Below, piece after piece: positions 52,037-60,565 of a stretch of DNA of 64,000 nt. The notes below the pieces were generated by a model that saw only the letters and a program-made list of their open reading frames with translations, ran no database searches and had not been told where the DNA came from. The stretch comes from an uncultured Prevotella sp. GTDB taxonomy: Bacteria; Bacteroidota; Bacteroidia; Bacteroidales; Bacteroidaceae. The DNA is taken from contig CAJKDU010000007.1 in assembly GCA_905198745.1 (NCBI GenBank), forward strand, positions 1 to 64,000. The letters are read 5' to 3'. Both the position numbers and the translations under genes were made by a program. Each line of letters opens with the position of its first letter. Within the stretch, counting starts at the first letter, position 1.

Positions 52037-53170
52037 TTACCCCATGTTCTTTTGACTGGCCCCGTAGTAGCGGTATGAATTGAGCGCTTCCACGATTGTC
52101 TCGATTTCCTCTTGTGTCAATGTGGAATTGAGGGGAATGCTCCGTTCATGTGTAAAGAGCATTTCCGTATTGGGCAGTTCTATGTCGGCATATTCGCGAT
52201 AGCAATATTGCTTGTGCGGTGGAAGCTGATAGTGACAGGCGCTTATGATTTCGTGGGAAGCAAAAAGGTCGTGCATTAAATCTATGGAATCTTCGCACAG
52301 CACAGGAAATATGTGGTGCACACTGGTCTTGATATAGTCGCTGTTGGGCAATTTTATGGCAGGGTTGTGGATATTCTTGCAATAGTATTCGGCAATTTCT
52401 CTTCTCCGTCTATTCTCCTCGTCAAGGTACTTGAGTTTCACGTCGAGCACGGCAGCCTGTATTTCGTCCATGCGGCTGTTGCGTCCTTTTATGTAGAAAT
52501 CCTGGGGAATCTTGGCACCATAGCTTCCCAAATCGCGTACTAACGATTCGAGTTTCGGGTCGTTTGTCGTCACTGCACCGGCGTCGCCCAATGCCCCCAG
52601 GTTCTTGCCGGGATAAAAACTGTGGGCTGCAGCGTCGCCCAGCGATCCCGTATGCTTATTGCCGAAGCGGCATCCCTGTGCCTGGGCATTATCCTCAACG
52701 AGCTTGAGGTCATGTTTCTTGCAGAGTTCCCTTATCTTTTCCGTATAGGCACACTTGCCGTAGAGGTGCACGATGAGTATGGCACGTGTCCTGGGCGTGA
52801 TGGCCTGTTCTATCAGGGAGTCGTCTATTTGGTAGGTGTCCAAGCGGCAGTCGATGAACACAGGCTTGAGGTTGTTTTCCGTGATGGACAGGATGGTGGC
52901 TATAAAAGTGCTGCCCGACACGATGACTTCATCGCCGTCTTTCATGATGCCCATTTCCTTGTAGGCTCTGAATATCAGGGTGAGGGCATCGAGTCCGTTG
53001 CCGCAGCCTACGCAGTATTTCGTGCCGATGTATTGTGCGTAGTGTTCTTCAAACTGTTTGGTGGCCTCCTTTCGCAGATACCATCCGCTGTCCACCACCT
53101 TATTGATGGCGTCCTTTATTTCTTCGCCATGCTGGGCGTTCAGTTTCTTAAGGTTTAGGTATTGAATCAT
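52037..53170 (-). CDS. DegT/DnrJ/EryC1/StrS aminotransferase (FdtB-like)
   Basis: This 377-aa PLP enzyme should aminate a dTDP-keto-sugar. The lysine that binds PLP is in AAHSFYPGKNLGALGDAGAV near residue 185. YCVGCGNGLDALTLIFRAYK lies near 53 and DNAQAQGCRFGNKHTGSLGD near 161, typical of sugar aminotransferases. With the FdtA-like isomerase and RfbB in the same operon, the best reading is FdtB, making dTDP-3-amino-3,6-dideoxyhexose. It is the last gene of the eight-gene unit; its ATG overlaps the preceding stop by 4 bases. Confidence 0.88.
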   Translation of the reverse strand: MIQYLNLKKLNAQHGEEIKDAINKVVDSGWYLRKEATKQFEEHYAQYIGTKYCVGCGNGLDALTLIFRAYKEMGIMKDGDEVIVSGSTFIATILSITENNLKPVFIDCRLDTYQIDDSLIEQAITPRTRAILIVHLYGKCAYTEKIRELCKKHDLKLVEDNAQAQGCRFGNKHTGSLGDAAAHSFYPGKNLGALGDAGAVTTNDPKLESLVRDLGSYGAKIPQDFYIKGRNSRMDEIQAAVLDVKLKYLDEENRRRREIAEYYCKNIHNPAIKLPNSDYIKTSVHHIFPVLCEDSIDLMHDLFASHEIISACHYQLPPHKQYCYREYADIELPNTEMLFTHERSIPLNSTLTQEEIETIVEALNSYRYYGASQKNMG

Positions 53171-54120
53171 ATTTGCTGTTTAATATCCCATTCATAAGTG
53201 TCGTAGCAAACTGCCCGTCCGCCGAAGCCTTCTTTCTGGTGTATGAGTCCCTTGTTGAGCCATGTACCTTGGTGTTCGGTCGACTTTCCGAAGTCGAGAT
53301 AGTCGTGGTCGGCATATTGTTCGCTGACGAGTGTGGAGAACAAGAGATCGAGTGCTCCCAGTTTCTTTCCTTCCTCGGTCGACGCTATGTATTGTGTGTG
53401 TATCACTTTTCCGCAGTCGAACACCAGTGTGCCGCCAAGCAATTTTTCCCCCTTTAGTGCTGTGAACAGATGGATGTGGCGGGGAAAGCGACGGGCAAGT
53501 AGCTCCAGTTCTTCTGCTGTGTGTACAGGTGCCACATGATGGCGGCTCTCGAGATTATCTCGAAGCATTGTCCAGAAGCTTTCAAGGTCTTGGCTTTCCT
53601 TTATCTCCACTCCGTTCCGCATGGCCTTGTTTCTCCCTCTTCGGCGCTGTTCGCTTATCTTTATGCTCGCAGGAAGGCTCACTGCTGTGGACACTTCGCG
53701 GGCAGACAGGCGTGCGTGGCATACGTTTGTCAGTGCGTAAAGGTCTTCCTCGGCAGGCACATCGTGGTATATCCAAGGAGTAGGCTTGTAGACCACCTTG
53801 TCTATTTGCTGTGTACTGGCAAGAAAACTGTTGATGCCGTTGAACGTCTCCAGGGCAAGCTCGGTGGTCATGTGCCTGTCGGTGACCAGTCCTCCATAGG
53901 TCAACCCGCCGTGTGAGCGGAGTGTGTTTCCCTTGATGTCTGCCGGCAGTAGCGCTATCAAGCGATGGTCAAGCCATACCATGAGCGAATGGTCGGTGAA
54001 GCGGTCGCGGTGATAGTCCATATAACGGCGGTCGAAGAGGAAGGTTCCGTTCTTCGACGTTTCCACGAAGGCATTCCATACCTCTTCGTCCGCCGCAGTA
54101 TATCTGCTTATCGTGAGCAT
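53167..54120 (-). CDS. GNAT/FemAB-type acyltransferase in the sugar operon
   Basis: The 317-aa protein looks like a GNAT-fold acyltransferase of the FemAB-like kind. The opening ISRYTAADEEVWNAFVETSK and FLFDRRYMDYHRDRF suits this family. LFTALKGEKLLGGTLVFDCG near residue 222 and GALDLLFSTLVSEQYADHDY, then LDFGKSTEHQG, form the second, cofactor-binding half. It overlaps the FdtA-like gene by 13 bases and the FdtB-like gene by 4. I infer that it acylates the amino group made by FdtB, taking the place of the small hexapeptide acetyltransferase FdtC; this is not proven. Confidence 0.75.
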   Translation of the reverse strand: MLTISRYTAADEEVWNAFVETSKNGTFLFDRRYMDYHRDRFTDHSLMVWLDHRLIALLPADIKGNTLRSHGGLTYGGLVTDRHMTTELALETFNGINSFLASTQQIDKVVYKPTPWIYHDVPAEEDLYALTNVCHARLSAREVSTAVSLPASIKISEQRRRGRNKAMRNGVEIKESQDLESFWTMLRDNLESRHHVAPVHTAEELELLARRFPRHIHLFTALKGEKLLGGTLVFDCGKVIHTQYIASTEEGKKLGALDLLFSTLVSEQYADHDYLDFGKSTEHQGTWLNKGLIHQKEGFGGRAVCYDTYEWDIKQQI

Positions 54121-54521
54121 CCCTTGTATTTCAGAAATTCGTCGTAGTCGTAGATGTAGTCCTCCTCCTCATAGACCTCCGAAGCAAGTACCAGGCACAC
54201 GGCACCCGACGAGAAGTCGTCGAGGGTGCGCCAGATGCCGGTTTCGATGACGAGTCCCTGATAGGGGTGGTTGAGCAGGAAGGTGCGCTTCTCTGTGCCG
54301 TCGTCAAGTGTGACAGTGAAACTTCCGCTCACGGCGATGAGCAATTGCTTGAGTCGTTTGTGGGCATGCCCACCCCGGCTTTCGCCTCCTGGCACATCGT
54401 AGACCCAGTAGGCGCGCGCTATGCGGAAGGGAATCTGGTTATATTCCTCTACCACGGAAAGGTTGCCTCGCCGGTCTTCTATCTTCGGGATGTCAATGAT
54501 TTTGGCTTCTGATACTTTCAT
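54108..54521 (-). CDS. FdtA/WxcM-like dTDP-keto-sugar isomerase
   Basis: This 137-aa cupin fits the FdtA family (3,4-ketoisomerases acting on dTDP-4-keto-6-deoxyglucose). The signature histidines are in VPGGESRGGHAHKRLKQLL near residue 48. The opening IIDIPKIEDRRGNLSVVEEY and NQIPFRIARAYWVYDVPG match the family, as does HPYQGLVIETGIWRTLDDFS near residue 90. It starts 3 bases after the purT stop and overlaps the acyltransferase gene. Confidence 0.9.
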   Translation of the reverse strand: MKVSEAKIIDIPKIEDRRGNLSVVEEYNQIPFRIARAYWVYDVPGGESRGGHAHKRLKQLLIAVSGSFTVTLDDGTEKRTFLLNHPYQGLVIETGIWRTLDDFSSGAVCLVLASEVYEEEDYIYDYDEFLKYKGCSR

Positions 54522-54524
54522 CTT

Positions 54525-55706
54525 TCACTTCTTCATGTAAGGATCCGTGCCGAGCACAGTCTTGGCCAAACGTTTGGCCTTGTCGCGCAGTTGGTTGATG
54601 TTGTCGCCCACTTCGCCGTAGCAGAGCACCACGCCCATGCGCCGACCTATGTGGGCTTCCTGCTTGCCGAAGATGCGAATGCGAGTGCGGTCTTCCTTGA
54701 GGGCGTCCACCAGGTTGTAGGGAAGTGGGTCGTTGGTCTCGCTGGGCGAGAGAATAACGGCAGAGCACCCGCAGTGTTCCAGATGGATGCCGGCAATGGG
54801 CAGTCCCATCACGGCGCGGAAATGAAGCTCAAATTCGCTAAGGTTGGTTGTGTGGCCGAGTGTTACCATGCCCGTATCGTGTGGACGCGGACTGAGTTCG
54901 GAGAAGATTACTTCGCCCCGCTTGGTGAGGAAGAACTCCACGCCCCAGATGCCGTAGCCGGTGAGTGCCTTGGTTACCTCGGCGGCTATGTGCTGTGCCT
55001 GGGCAAGCGCCTCGTCGGAGATGTGGAATGGTTGCCAGCTCTCGCGGTAGTCGCCGCCTTTCTGCACGTGGCCGATGGGCGGACAGAAAAGGGTAGGGCC
55101 GTTCTTCTGGGTGACGGTGAGAAGGGTGAATTCGCTGTCGAAGTCGATGAACTCCTCTATGATAACCTCCTTTACGTCGCCACGTCCTTCCTCCATGGCC
55201 TCCTTGTATGCCTCGCGCAGTTCATTGTCGTTGTGCACGTAGCTCTGTCCGTGTCCGCTTGAACTCATCAGCGGCTTCACCACACAAGGGAAGCCAATCT
55301 CGTCGGCTGCGGTCTTGAACTCATCAAATGTCTTTGCGTAGAAATATTTGGCGGTTCGCAGTCCCAACTCCTTGGCAGCGAGGTCGCGGATGGCACGGCG
55401 GTTCATGGTGTAGTTAACGGCGCGTGCGCTCGGCACCACCTGTATGCCCTGCTTCTCGTAGTCGAACAGACGTTCGGTGCGGATGGCTTCTATCTCGGGC
55501 ACGATGATGTCTGGCTGGTGCTTCTTTACTACGGCATCGAGAGCGTCTCCGTCGAGCATGCTGAACACTTCACATTCGTCGGCCACCTGCATGGCAGGCG
55601 CATTGGCGTAACGGTCGCAGGCAATGACATATTGACCTGCTCTCTTGGCTGCAATGACAAACTCCTTGCCGAGTTCTCCTGAGCCAAGTAAAAGAATCTT
55701 TTTCAT
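54525..55706 (-). CDS. purT: Phosphoribosylglycinamide formyltransferase 2
   Basis: PurT uses formate and ATP to make formyl-GAR in purine synthesis, with an ATP-grasp fold. The start at 55706 (MKKILLLGSGELGKEFVIAA) gives 393 aa. Motifs in order: VPEIEAIRTERLFDYEKQGI near residue 71, GFPCVVKPLMSSSGHGQSY near 145, and WGVEFFLTKRGEVIFSELSP near 257, then RPHDTGMVT. It lies between rfbB and the FdtA-like gene with very short gaps, an unexpected place for a purine gene; co-transcription is likely. Confidence 0.95.
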   Translation of the reverse strand: MKKILLLGSGELGKEFVIAAKRAGQYVIACDRYANAPAMQVADECEVFSMLDGDALDAVVKKHQPDIIVPEIEAIRTERLFDYEKQGIQVVPSARAVNYTMNRRAIRDLAAKELGLRTAKYFYAKTFDEFKTAADEIGFPCVVKPLMSSSGHGQSYVHNDNELREAYKEAMEEGRGDVKEVIIEEFIDFDSEFTLLTVTQKNGPTLFCPPIGHVQKGGDYRESWQPFHISDEALAQAQHIAAEVTKALTGYGIWGVEFFLTKRGEVIFSELSPRPHDTGMVTLGHTTNLSEFELHFRAVMGLPIAGIHLEHCGCSAVILSPSETNDPLPYNLVDALKEDRTRIRIFGKQEAHIGRRMGVVLCYGEVGDNINQLRDKAKRLAKTVLGTDPYMKK

Positions 55707-55750
55707 TTTTATGTCTTGATTGATTGAAAGGTCTGTTGTTCGTCCCTGTT

Positions 55751-56899
55751 TTATCTGTTGCCGTACATCTGGTCGTAGTACTTCTGATAGTCGCCGCTGG
55801 TCACGTCCTTGATCCAGTCTTGATTCTCCAGGTTCCACTTGATTGTCTTCACGATGCCGTCGGCAAACTTCGTTTCGGGATACCATCCCAGTTCTTCCTT
55901 GATTTTTGTTGGGTCGATGGCATAGCGTTGGTCGTGACCAAGACGGTCGGTGACGAAGGTGATGAGCGAGTCGTTAATCCAACTGATGTCTATGTCGCCG
56001 TTGGCATCCTTGACCTGCTTTTTGAGGACGTTGCGAAGCGTCTTGTCCTTTTCCATCATGTCGTGAATGGTCTTGATGGTCAGTTTCACGATGTCGATGT
56101 TCTTCATCTCGTTGTGGCCACCCACGTTGTAGACTTCGCCTTCACGACCCTCGCGCACCACCAGGTCAATGGCCTTGCAGTGGTCTTCCACGTAGAGCCA
56201 GTCGCGCACGTTGTCGCCTTTGCCGTAGACAGGCAGTTTCTTGCCTTCGAGGATATTGTTGATGATGAGTGGTATGAGTTTCTCGGGGAAGTGGTAAGGG
56301 CCATAATTGTTGGAGCACCGGGTGATGGTCACAGGCATGTGGTAAGTGTCGTGGTATGCCTTGACAATCATGTCGGCGCTGGTCTTCGATGCACTGTATG
56401 GGCTGTGGGGGCAGAGCGGTGTCTGCTCGGTGAAGAAGCCTTCGGCACCCAGTGAGCCGTAAACTTCGTCGGTGCTCACCTGGTGGTAGCGCTTGCCGGC
56501 TCTCCAGGTGGGGTAGCCTGTGGCATCCTTGCCGGTCACCCAGGCACGGCGTGCAGCGTCGAGTAGGTTCTGTGTGCCGAGGATGTTTGTCTCGAGGAAG
56601 AGTTGCGGGTTCTCTATGGAACGGTCCACGTGGCTCTCGGCGGCGAAGTTGACCACGTAGTCAATGTCGTAGTCGCTGAAGAGCTGGTCGGCAAGGGCTC
56701 TGTCGCGTATGTCGCCGCGCACGAACACGCAACGTTCGCCGTCGATGTCGTCCTTGATGGTGCCGAGGTTGCCGGCATAGGTGAGCAGGTCGAGGATGAC
56801 CACCTTGATGTCTTCGTCCTTGTATTTGCGGTGGAGCAGGTATTTGATGAAATTGGCACCGATGAAACCTGCAGCACCGGTCACGAGATAAGTCTTCAT
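55751..56899 (-). CDS. rfbB: dTDP-glucose 4,6-dehydratase
   Basis: RfbB converts dTDP-glucose to dTDP-4-keto-6-deoxyglucose, the branch point for deoxysugars. The NAD site VTGAAGFIGANFIKYLLHR is at the N-terminus. The STDEVYGSLG motif lies near residue 145, and the catalytic YSASKTSADMIVKAYHDTY near 170. The length is 382 aa. It lies 26 bases downstream of a metallophosphoesterase gene and 44 bases upstream of purT. The thymidylyltransferase rfbA is not in this window, so it must be encoded elsewhere. Confidence 0.95.
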   Translation of the reverse strand: MKTYLVTGAAGFIGANFIKYLLHRKYKDEDIKVVILDLLTYAGNLGTIKDDIDGERCVFVRGDIRDRALADQLFSDYDIDYVVNFAAESHVDRSIENPQLFLETNILGTQNLLDAARRAWVTGKDATGYPTWRAGKRYHQVSTDEVYGSLGAEGFFTEQTPLCPHSPYSASKTSADMIVKAYHDTYHMPVTITRCSNNYGPYHFPEKLIPLIINNILEGKKLPVYGKGDNVRDWLYVEDHCKAIDLVVREGREGEVYNVGGHNEMKNIDIVKLTIKTIHDMMEKDKTLRNVLKKQVKDANGDIDISWINDSLITFVTDRLGHDQRYAIDPTKIKEELGWYPETKFADGIVKTIKWNLENQDWIKDVTSGDYQKYYDQMYGNR

Positions 56900-56925
56900 A
56901 TTTCTTGTATTTTCTGTTGTTTCTG

Positions 56926-57423
56926 TTAATGGTTGCTGCCCAGCGTCACCACCTCGCAGTCCTTGAATTCTTTGCCTTCAATGGTGAGTCTGACCAGTGT
57001 ACGCTCCTTCTGCCATCCCTGCATGCCTGCTGCCCCGGGATTGATGTGAAGCAGGTTGAGCGTCTTGTCGTATTTTATCTTGAGTATGTGCGAGTGGCCA
57101 CTGATGAAAAGCTGTGGCGGACTGGCATAGATGAGGCCGCGTATGCTCCGGTCGTAGTTGCCCGGGTATCCACCGATGTGCTTCATCAGTACATCCACGT
57201 CTTCGCACTTGAAACGGAGTGTCTCCGGATACATATACCGCAGGTCGCCGCCGTCGCAGTTGCCGCACACCGCACGCAAGGGCTTGATGGCTGCCAATCG
57301 TTCGGCGAGCTCGGTTGTGCCAATGTCGCCGGCATGCCATATTTCGTCGCACTCTCCGAGATACCGTTCGTATTTCTCGTCCCAGTAGCCGTGGGTGTCA
57401 CTGATGATTCCTATGCGTTTCAT
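56926..57423 (-). CDS. YfcE-type metallophosphoesterase
   Basis: This 165-aa calcineurin-like phosphoesterase has all the metal motifs: GIISDTHGYWDEKYE, IWHAGDIGT, AVCGNCDGGDLRYM, FISGHSHILKIKYD and LLHINPGAAGMQGWQKERT. Small proteins of this group act as phosphodiesterases of unsettled substrate. Its start overlaps the stop of the kinase-like gene by 4 bases. Confidence 0.9.
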   Translation of the reverse strand: MKRIGIISDTHGYWDEKYERYLGECDEIWHAGDIGTTELAERLAAIKPLRAVCGNCDGGDLRYMYPETLRFKCEDVDVLMKHIGGYPGNYDRSIRGLIYASPPQLFISGHSHILKIKYDKTLNLLHINPGAAGMQGWQKERTLVRLTIEGKEFKDCEVVTLGSNH

Positions 57424-58046
57424 TCCATTGCGAATCTTTTCCTGATGAATGCCTTGATGAACAGCTCCGTCTCCTCAATGCCCAGGATGCTCGAGTTGAT
57501 GCACAGGTCATAGCTGGCTCCGTGTCCCCATTTCTTGCCCGTGTAGTAGTTGTAGTACGACGAGCGGTCGCTCTCCTGGTTCTCGATGATGCGCTCGGCG
57601 GTCTCCATGTCGCACAGATGGCGGCGACTCACGCGCATGGCCCGGTCTTTCATGTCGGCTGTGATGAACACGCTCACCGTATTCTCGTAGTCACGCAGCA
57701 CGTAGTCGGCGCAGCGGCCTACAAACACGCATGAGCCCTCATCGGCGGCTTTCTTGATAGCGTCGCTTTGAAACTGGAACAGGCTCTCCTGCGAGAACTT
57801 GTTGTTGTAAAACGTGGTGTCGCTGGCAAAGGGCATGTGGATGTGGAAGAGCGACTTGAAGAAGCCTTTCTGCTCGTCGTTCTGCTCAAAGAACTTCTTG
57901 CTGAACCCGCTTTCTTCGGCTGCGAGGTTGAGCAACTCCTTGTCATAGAATTTGCATCCAAAGTCGCGTGCGAGCATTTTGGCTATGTCGTGTCCGCCGC
58001 TGCCCAGTTGTCGGCCTATGTTAATGATTATTTTCTTGTCTTCCAT
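57420..58046 (-). CDS. Cytidylate kinase-like protein
   Basis: The 208-aa protein matches the cytidylate-kinase-like (Cytidylate_kin2) family. A P-loop-like start IINIGRQLGSGGHDIAKMLA comes first. CKFYDKELLNLAAEESGFSK follows, then GSCVFVGRCADYVLRDYENT near residue 115 and the lid DRAMRVSRRHLCDMETAERI. Its role is unclear, since a true Cmk is encoded at 8550-9236. It overlaps the MATE gene by 26 bases and the phosphoesterase gene by 4. Confidence 0.88.
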   Translation of the reverse strand: MEDKKIIINIGRQLGSGGHDIAKMLARDFGCKFYDKELLNLAAEESGFSKKFFEQNDEQKGFFKSLFHIHMPFASDTTFYNNKFSQESLFQFQSDAIKKAADEGSCVFVGRCADYVLRDYENTVSVFITADMKDRAMRVSRRHLCDMETAERIIENQESDRSSYYNYYTGKKWGHGASYDLCINSSILGIEETELFIKAFIRKRFAME

Positions 58047-59406
58047 TGGTGAGTTCTTTATGTTGTTTCATAAATCGTTTCATATAAGCAGTCATAATCC
58101 ATCCCGCGACGATGGCGGCAATAAGGTCAGACACAGGCATGGCTGCCCACACACCGTCTATCTTGAATAGCGGCGGAAGGATGATGAGCATGGGGAGCAG
58201 GAAGAGCAATTGGCGCGAGAGCGAGAGAAACATGCTGATCTTCGCCTTGCCGATACTCTGGAAGAAACTCGTTACCACCATCTGATAGCCTACGATGGGG
58301 AACGTCAGCATTTCGATGCGGATACCCCTGATGGACATCTCGATGAGCGTCTGGTCTGTGGTGAACAGTCGGGCGCAGAACCCAGGAAGCAGCATGGCCA
58401 CGAGGAATCCGCTTGTCATGATTATGGTGCCGGCTATCATCGAGAGCTTGAGCACGTGGAGCATGCGGTCGAGCTGCTGCGAACCATAGTTGTAGCCAGC
58501 AATTGGCTGCATGCCCTGGTTGAGTCCGATGTTGACCATCACGAAGATGAATGCCACCTTGTTGGCAATGCCATAGGCCCCCACAGCCAGGTCGCCTCCA
58601 TAGGTCACCATGCCATGGTTGATAAAGATGACCACGATGCAGGCACACACGTTCATGGCGAAAGGAGATACTCCCACGCCAAGTATGTTTTTCACAATGT
58701 CGGACTTGACCCGGTAGGTGCCCCGTTTGAAGTGGAGTATCTCGTTCTTATTGTTGAATATGCGGAATTGCCACAACAGAGCCACCAACTGCGAGAGTAT
58801 GGTGGCAAGGGCAGCTCCGCGTATGCCCATGTGCAGGGGCCAGATGAAGATGGGAGAGAGGATGGCGTTGAGCACCACCGTAAAGATGGTCAGATACATG
58901 GCCATCCTTGGCTTGCCTGCCGCGCGGAGCACGGCGTTCAGACCAAAGTACATGTGGGAGATGAGGTTGCCCGCCATCACGATGACCATGTAGTCGTGGG
59001 CATAGGGAAGGGTGTTGTCGCTGGCTCCGAAGAAGCGGAGTATGGGGTCGAGGAACAAAAGGCTCACGATGCCTACGGCAAGGCCGATGATAGTGTTGAG
59101 GGTAACTGTGTTGCCGAGAATGTTGTCTGCCGTCTTGTAGTCCTTCTGTCCGAGTTTCATGGAGATGAACGTTGAGGCGCCAACGCCTACACCGGCGCCG
59201 AAGGCTGCCGCCAGGTTCATCAAAGGAAATGTGATCGCCAATCCTGAAATGGCGAGTGCGCCCACACCTTGACCAATGAAGATGCTGTCGGTCATGTTGT
59301 AGAGCGAAGATGCCGTCATCGCTATGATGGCAGGGATGGCATACTGCGTGAGCAGTTGCCCCACTGGCTTTGTGCCCAGTTCCAATGCTGCTTTCTTGTT
59401 TTCCAT
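58021..59406 (-). CDS. MATE family efflux transporter
   Basis: This 461-aa inner-membrane exporter belongs to the MATE family, which exchange drugs or metabolites for sodium ions or protons. The start at 59406 gives the usual opening LELGTKPVGQLLTQYAIPAI, and about twelve membrane segments follow. Conserved pieces include SLYNMTDSIFIGQGVGALAI near residue 35, AAFGAGVGVGASTFISMKLG near 73 and GLNQGMQPIAGYNYGSQQLD near 293. It leads the eight-gene minus-strand unit that ends with the dTDP-sugar genes. A TATCTTTG box lies 17 bases upstream. Confidence 0.93.
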   Translation of the reverse strand: MENKKAALELGTKPVGQLLTQYAIPAIIAMTASSLYNMTDSIFIGQGVGALAISGLAITFPLMNLAAAFGAGVGVGASTFISMKLGQKDYKTADNILGNTVTLNTIIGLAVGIVSLLFLDPILRFFGASDNTLPYAHDYMVIVMAGNLISHMYFGLNAVLRAAGKPRMAMYLTIFTVVLNAILSPIFIWPLHMGIRGAALATILSQLVALLWQFRIFNNKNEILHFKRGTYRVKSDIVKNILGVGVSPFAMNVCACIVVIFINHGMVTYGGDLAVGAYGIANKVAFIFVMVNIGLNQGMQPIAGYNYGSQQLDRMLHVLKLSMIAGTIIMTSGFLVAMLLPGFCARLFTTDQTLIEMSIRGIRIEMLTFPIVGYQMVVTSFFQSIGKAKISMFLSLSRQLLFLLPMLIILPPLFKIDGVWAAMPVSDLIAAIVAGWIMTAYMKRFMKQHKELTNGRQENNH

Positions 59407-59420
59407 TGTTTTATAAATAT

Positions 59421-59534
59421 GTGCAAAGATAGTGTAAATCGAAGACAATACAAAATAAAAAGCTACCGTATTTTTATTTTTATTGTTGAGGTGGCGCCTA
59501 TCTTATGCAAGGATTGTGCAAATCGAAGACAATA
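59421..59534. repeat. 30-bp direct repeat covering the MATE promoter
   Basis: The 30 bases at 59421-59450 and 59505-59534 agree at 26 positions, including an identical 15-mer AAATCGAAGACAATA. The second copy changes the -7 box to TATCCTTG-like sequence, so it is probably inactive. Confidence 0.65.
59424..59431 (-). promoter_or_regulatory. -7 box for the MATE-led operon
   Basis: CAAAGATA reads TATCTTTG on the minus strand, 17 bases before the MATE start. Confidence 0.65.
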
Positions 59535-59671
59535 GATAATAGGAAAGGTGCATCCGGAATATGTAGAGATAGTTGTGGATCTGAAGTTAGGATTGACACA
59601 AAAACGAAGTGAAGGCCCTGCATTTGTTAGTCTTTATCTTCTTGCCTACTTGGTGAATGAACGATTCTTTC

Positions 59672-59965
59672 ACGCGCGCACGCGCAAGAAAAGTTTTTCG
59701 TTTTTTCACCACTATCTATCACTTTTCTTGATATCTTACAATATTCGGTTGGTTTTGAGCGATATAGATGGAGTGATAGATGCGTGATAGATGGCTTTCT
59801 ATCCATCACTTCTATCACCGATCCATCACTTGTGAAGTTTAAGTAGAATGTTCAAAATGAATCCGCCTGTTTGGACAATTGTTGCCCAAACAGGCGGGCC
59901 AAGCGCAAGTGTGTCACTAACAAATAGTTAACGCCACATTAAAGAACCATTAACGGCACACCAAT
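59672..59965 (+). repeat. Modular intergenic element, forward copy of inverted pair
   Basis: Modules in order: CACGCGCGCACGCGC; AAGTTTTTCGTTTTTTCACC; CACTTTTCTTGATAT; AATATTCGG; GGAGTGATAGATGC with GTGATAGATGG; CCATCACTTCTATCACC. A hairpin CCGCCTGTTTGG/CCAAACAGGCGG (59863-59897) stands where other copies have the GCCACGGCC palindrome, and several GTTAAC-type units lie to the right. Confidence 0.85.
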
Positions 59966-59984
59966 GCCTTGTTAGCGACACGTT

Positions 59985-60262
59985 GTCGATTCCTTAGTGG
60001 CAGACTTCCATCTGGTCCCTCAGCCTGGGCATTCATTGCCACGGCCGTGGGCAATGAATGCCCATACCTCAGAACAGATTTTGGGCATTCCGTTAGAGAT
60101 CGGTAAACGACAAATCGATGGTGAATGTGGTGGATGTTTGGCCATCTTTCATGCACCTGCTAATCGGTCTATCTCGCTCATAACCAATATAAAAATGTCT
60201 GATATCAAGATAAGTGATGGACTTCGGCAAAAATCCACAAACTTTCATTGTGCACGCGTCAG
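59985..60262 (-). repeat. Modular intergenic element, reverse copy of inverted pair
   Basis: On the minus strand it starts with a weakened CG block (60249-60262), then CATCACTTATCTTGATATC, diverged GATAG units, and the best palindrome of the window. GGGCATTCATTGCC (60027-60040) and GGCAATGAATGCCC (60050-60063) flank ACGGCCGT with one extra G. TTAGTGGCAGACTTCC (60000 region) closes it. Confidence 0.8.
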
Positions 60263-60488
60263 GTTACCGAAAAAGACGGCAAAAGGACAAAGTCAAATAA
60301 TGGTACGGCTTTCAATCTGTCTATCAGTCAATCGAAACGTTCAAACAGAAATGGTCATTGCAAATCCCGGATAAACCATTCACTTGTCCATCACGGATGG
60401 GGCTTTAGTGTCTTTCGGTCCGGTTGTTCCCTTTTTCTTCAAAATTACTTATTTTTTAAGTAATTAAAGAATTGAAATGCCCAAATGT

Positions 60489-60519
60489 TTTGCCGTTAAG
60501 GATAAAAAGTCTAATTTTG
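60489..60519 (+). promoter_or_regulatory. Complete promoter of the coiled-coil gene
   Basis: A -33 TTTG (60489-60492) and a -7 TAATTTTG (60512-60519) are separated by 19 bases, the textbook Bacteroidota spacing. The leader is about 45 bases and AT-rich. Confidence 0.75.
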
Positions 60520-60565
60520 CAGTTAACTATAGTTATTAATAAAAATAAAAGCTTTTAAGGTAAAA

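Larger units (their letters stand above)
59407..60565. other. Long intergenic stretch with an inverted pair of repeat elements
   Basis: No gene is seen in these 1.16 kb. The left end holds the MATE promoter and a partial copy of that promoter region (59505-59534). The middle holds two opposed repeat elements (59672-59965 and 59985-60262). The right end is AT-rich and carries the promoter of the coiled-coil gene. Confidence 0.7.

Noticed and set aside
57420..58046. Second true CMP kinase
   Set aside because: The sequence fits the cytidylate-kinase-like family, lacks the DTGAMYRA motif of Cmk, and a full Cmk is present at 8550-9236.
59420..60565. Insertion sequence remnant
   Set aside because: The inverted pair has no transposase fragment between or beside it and the modules are shared with other spacers in different combinations, so a decayed IS is not supported by what is visible.
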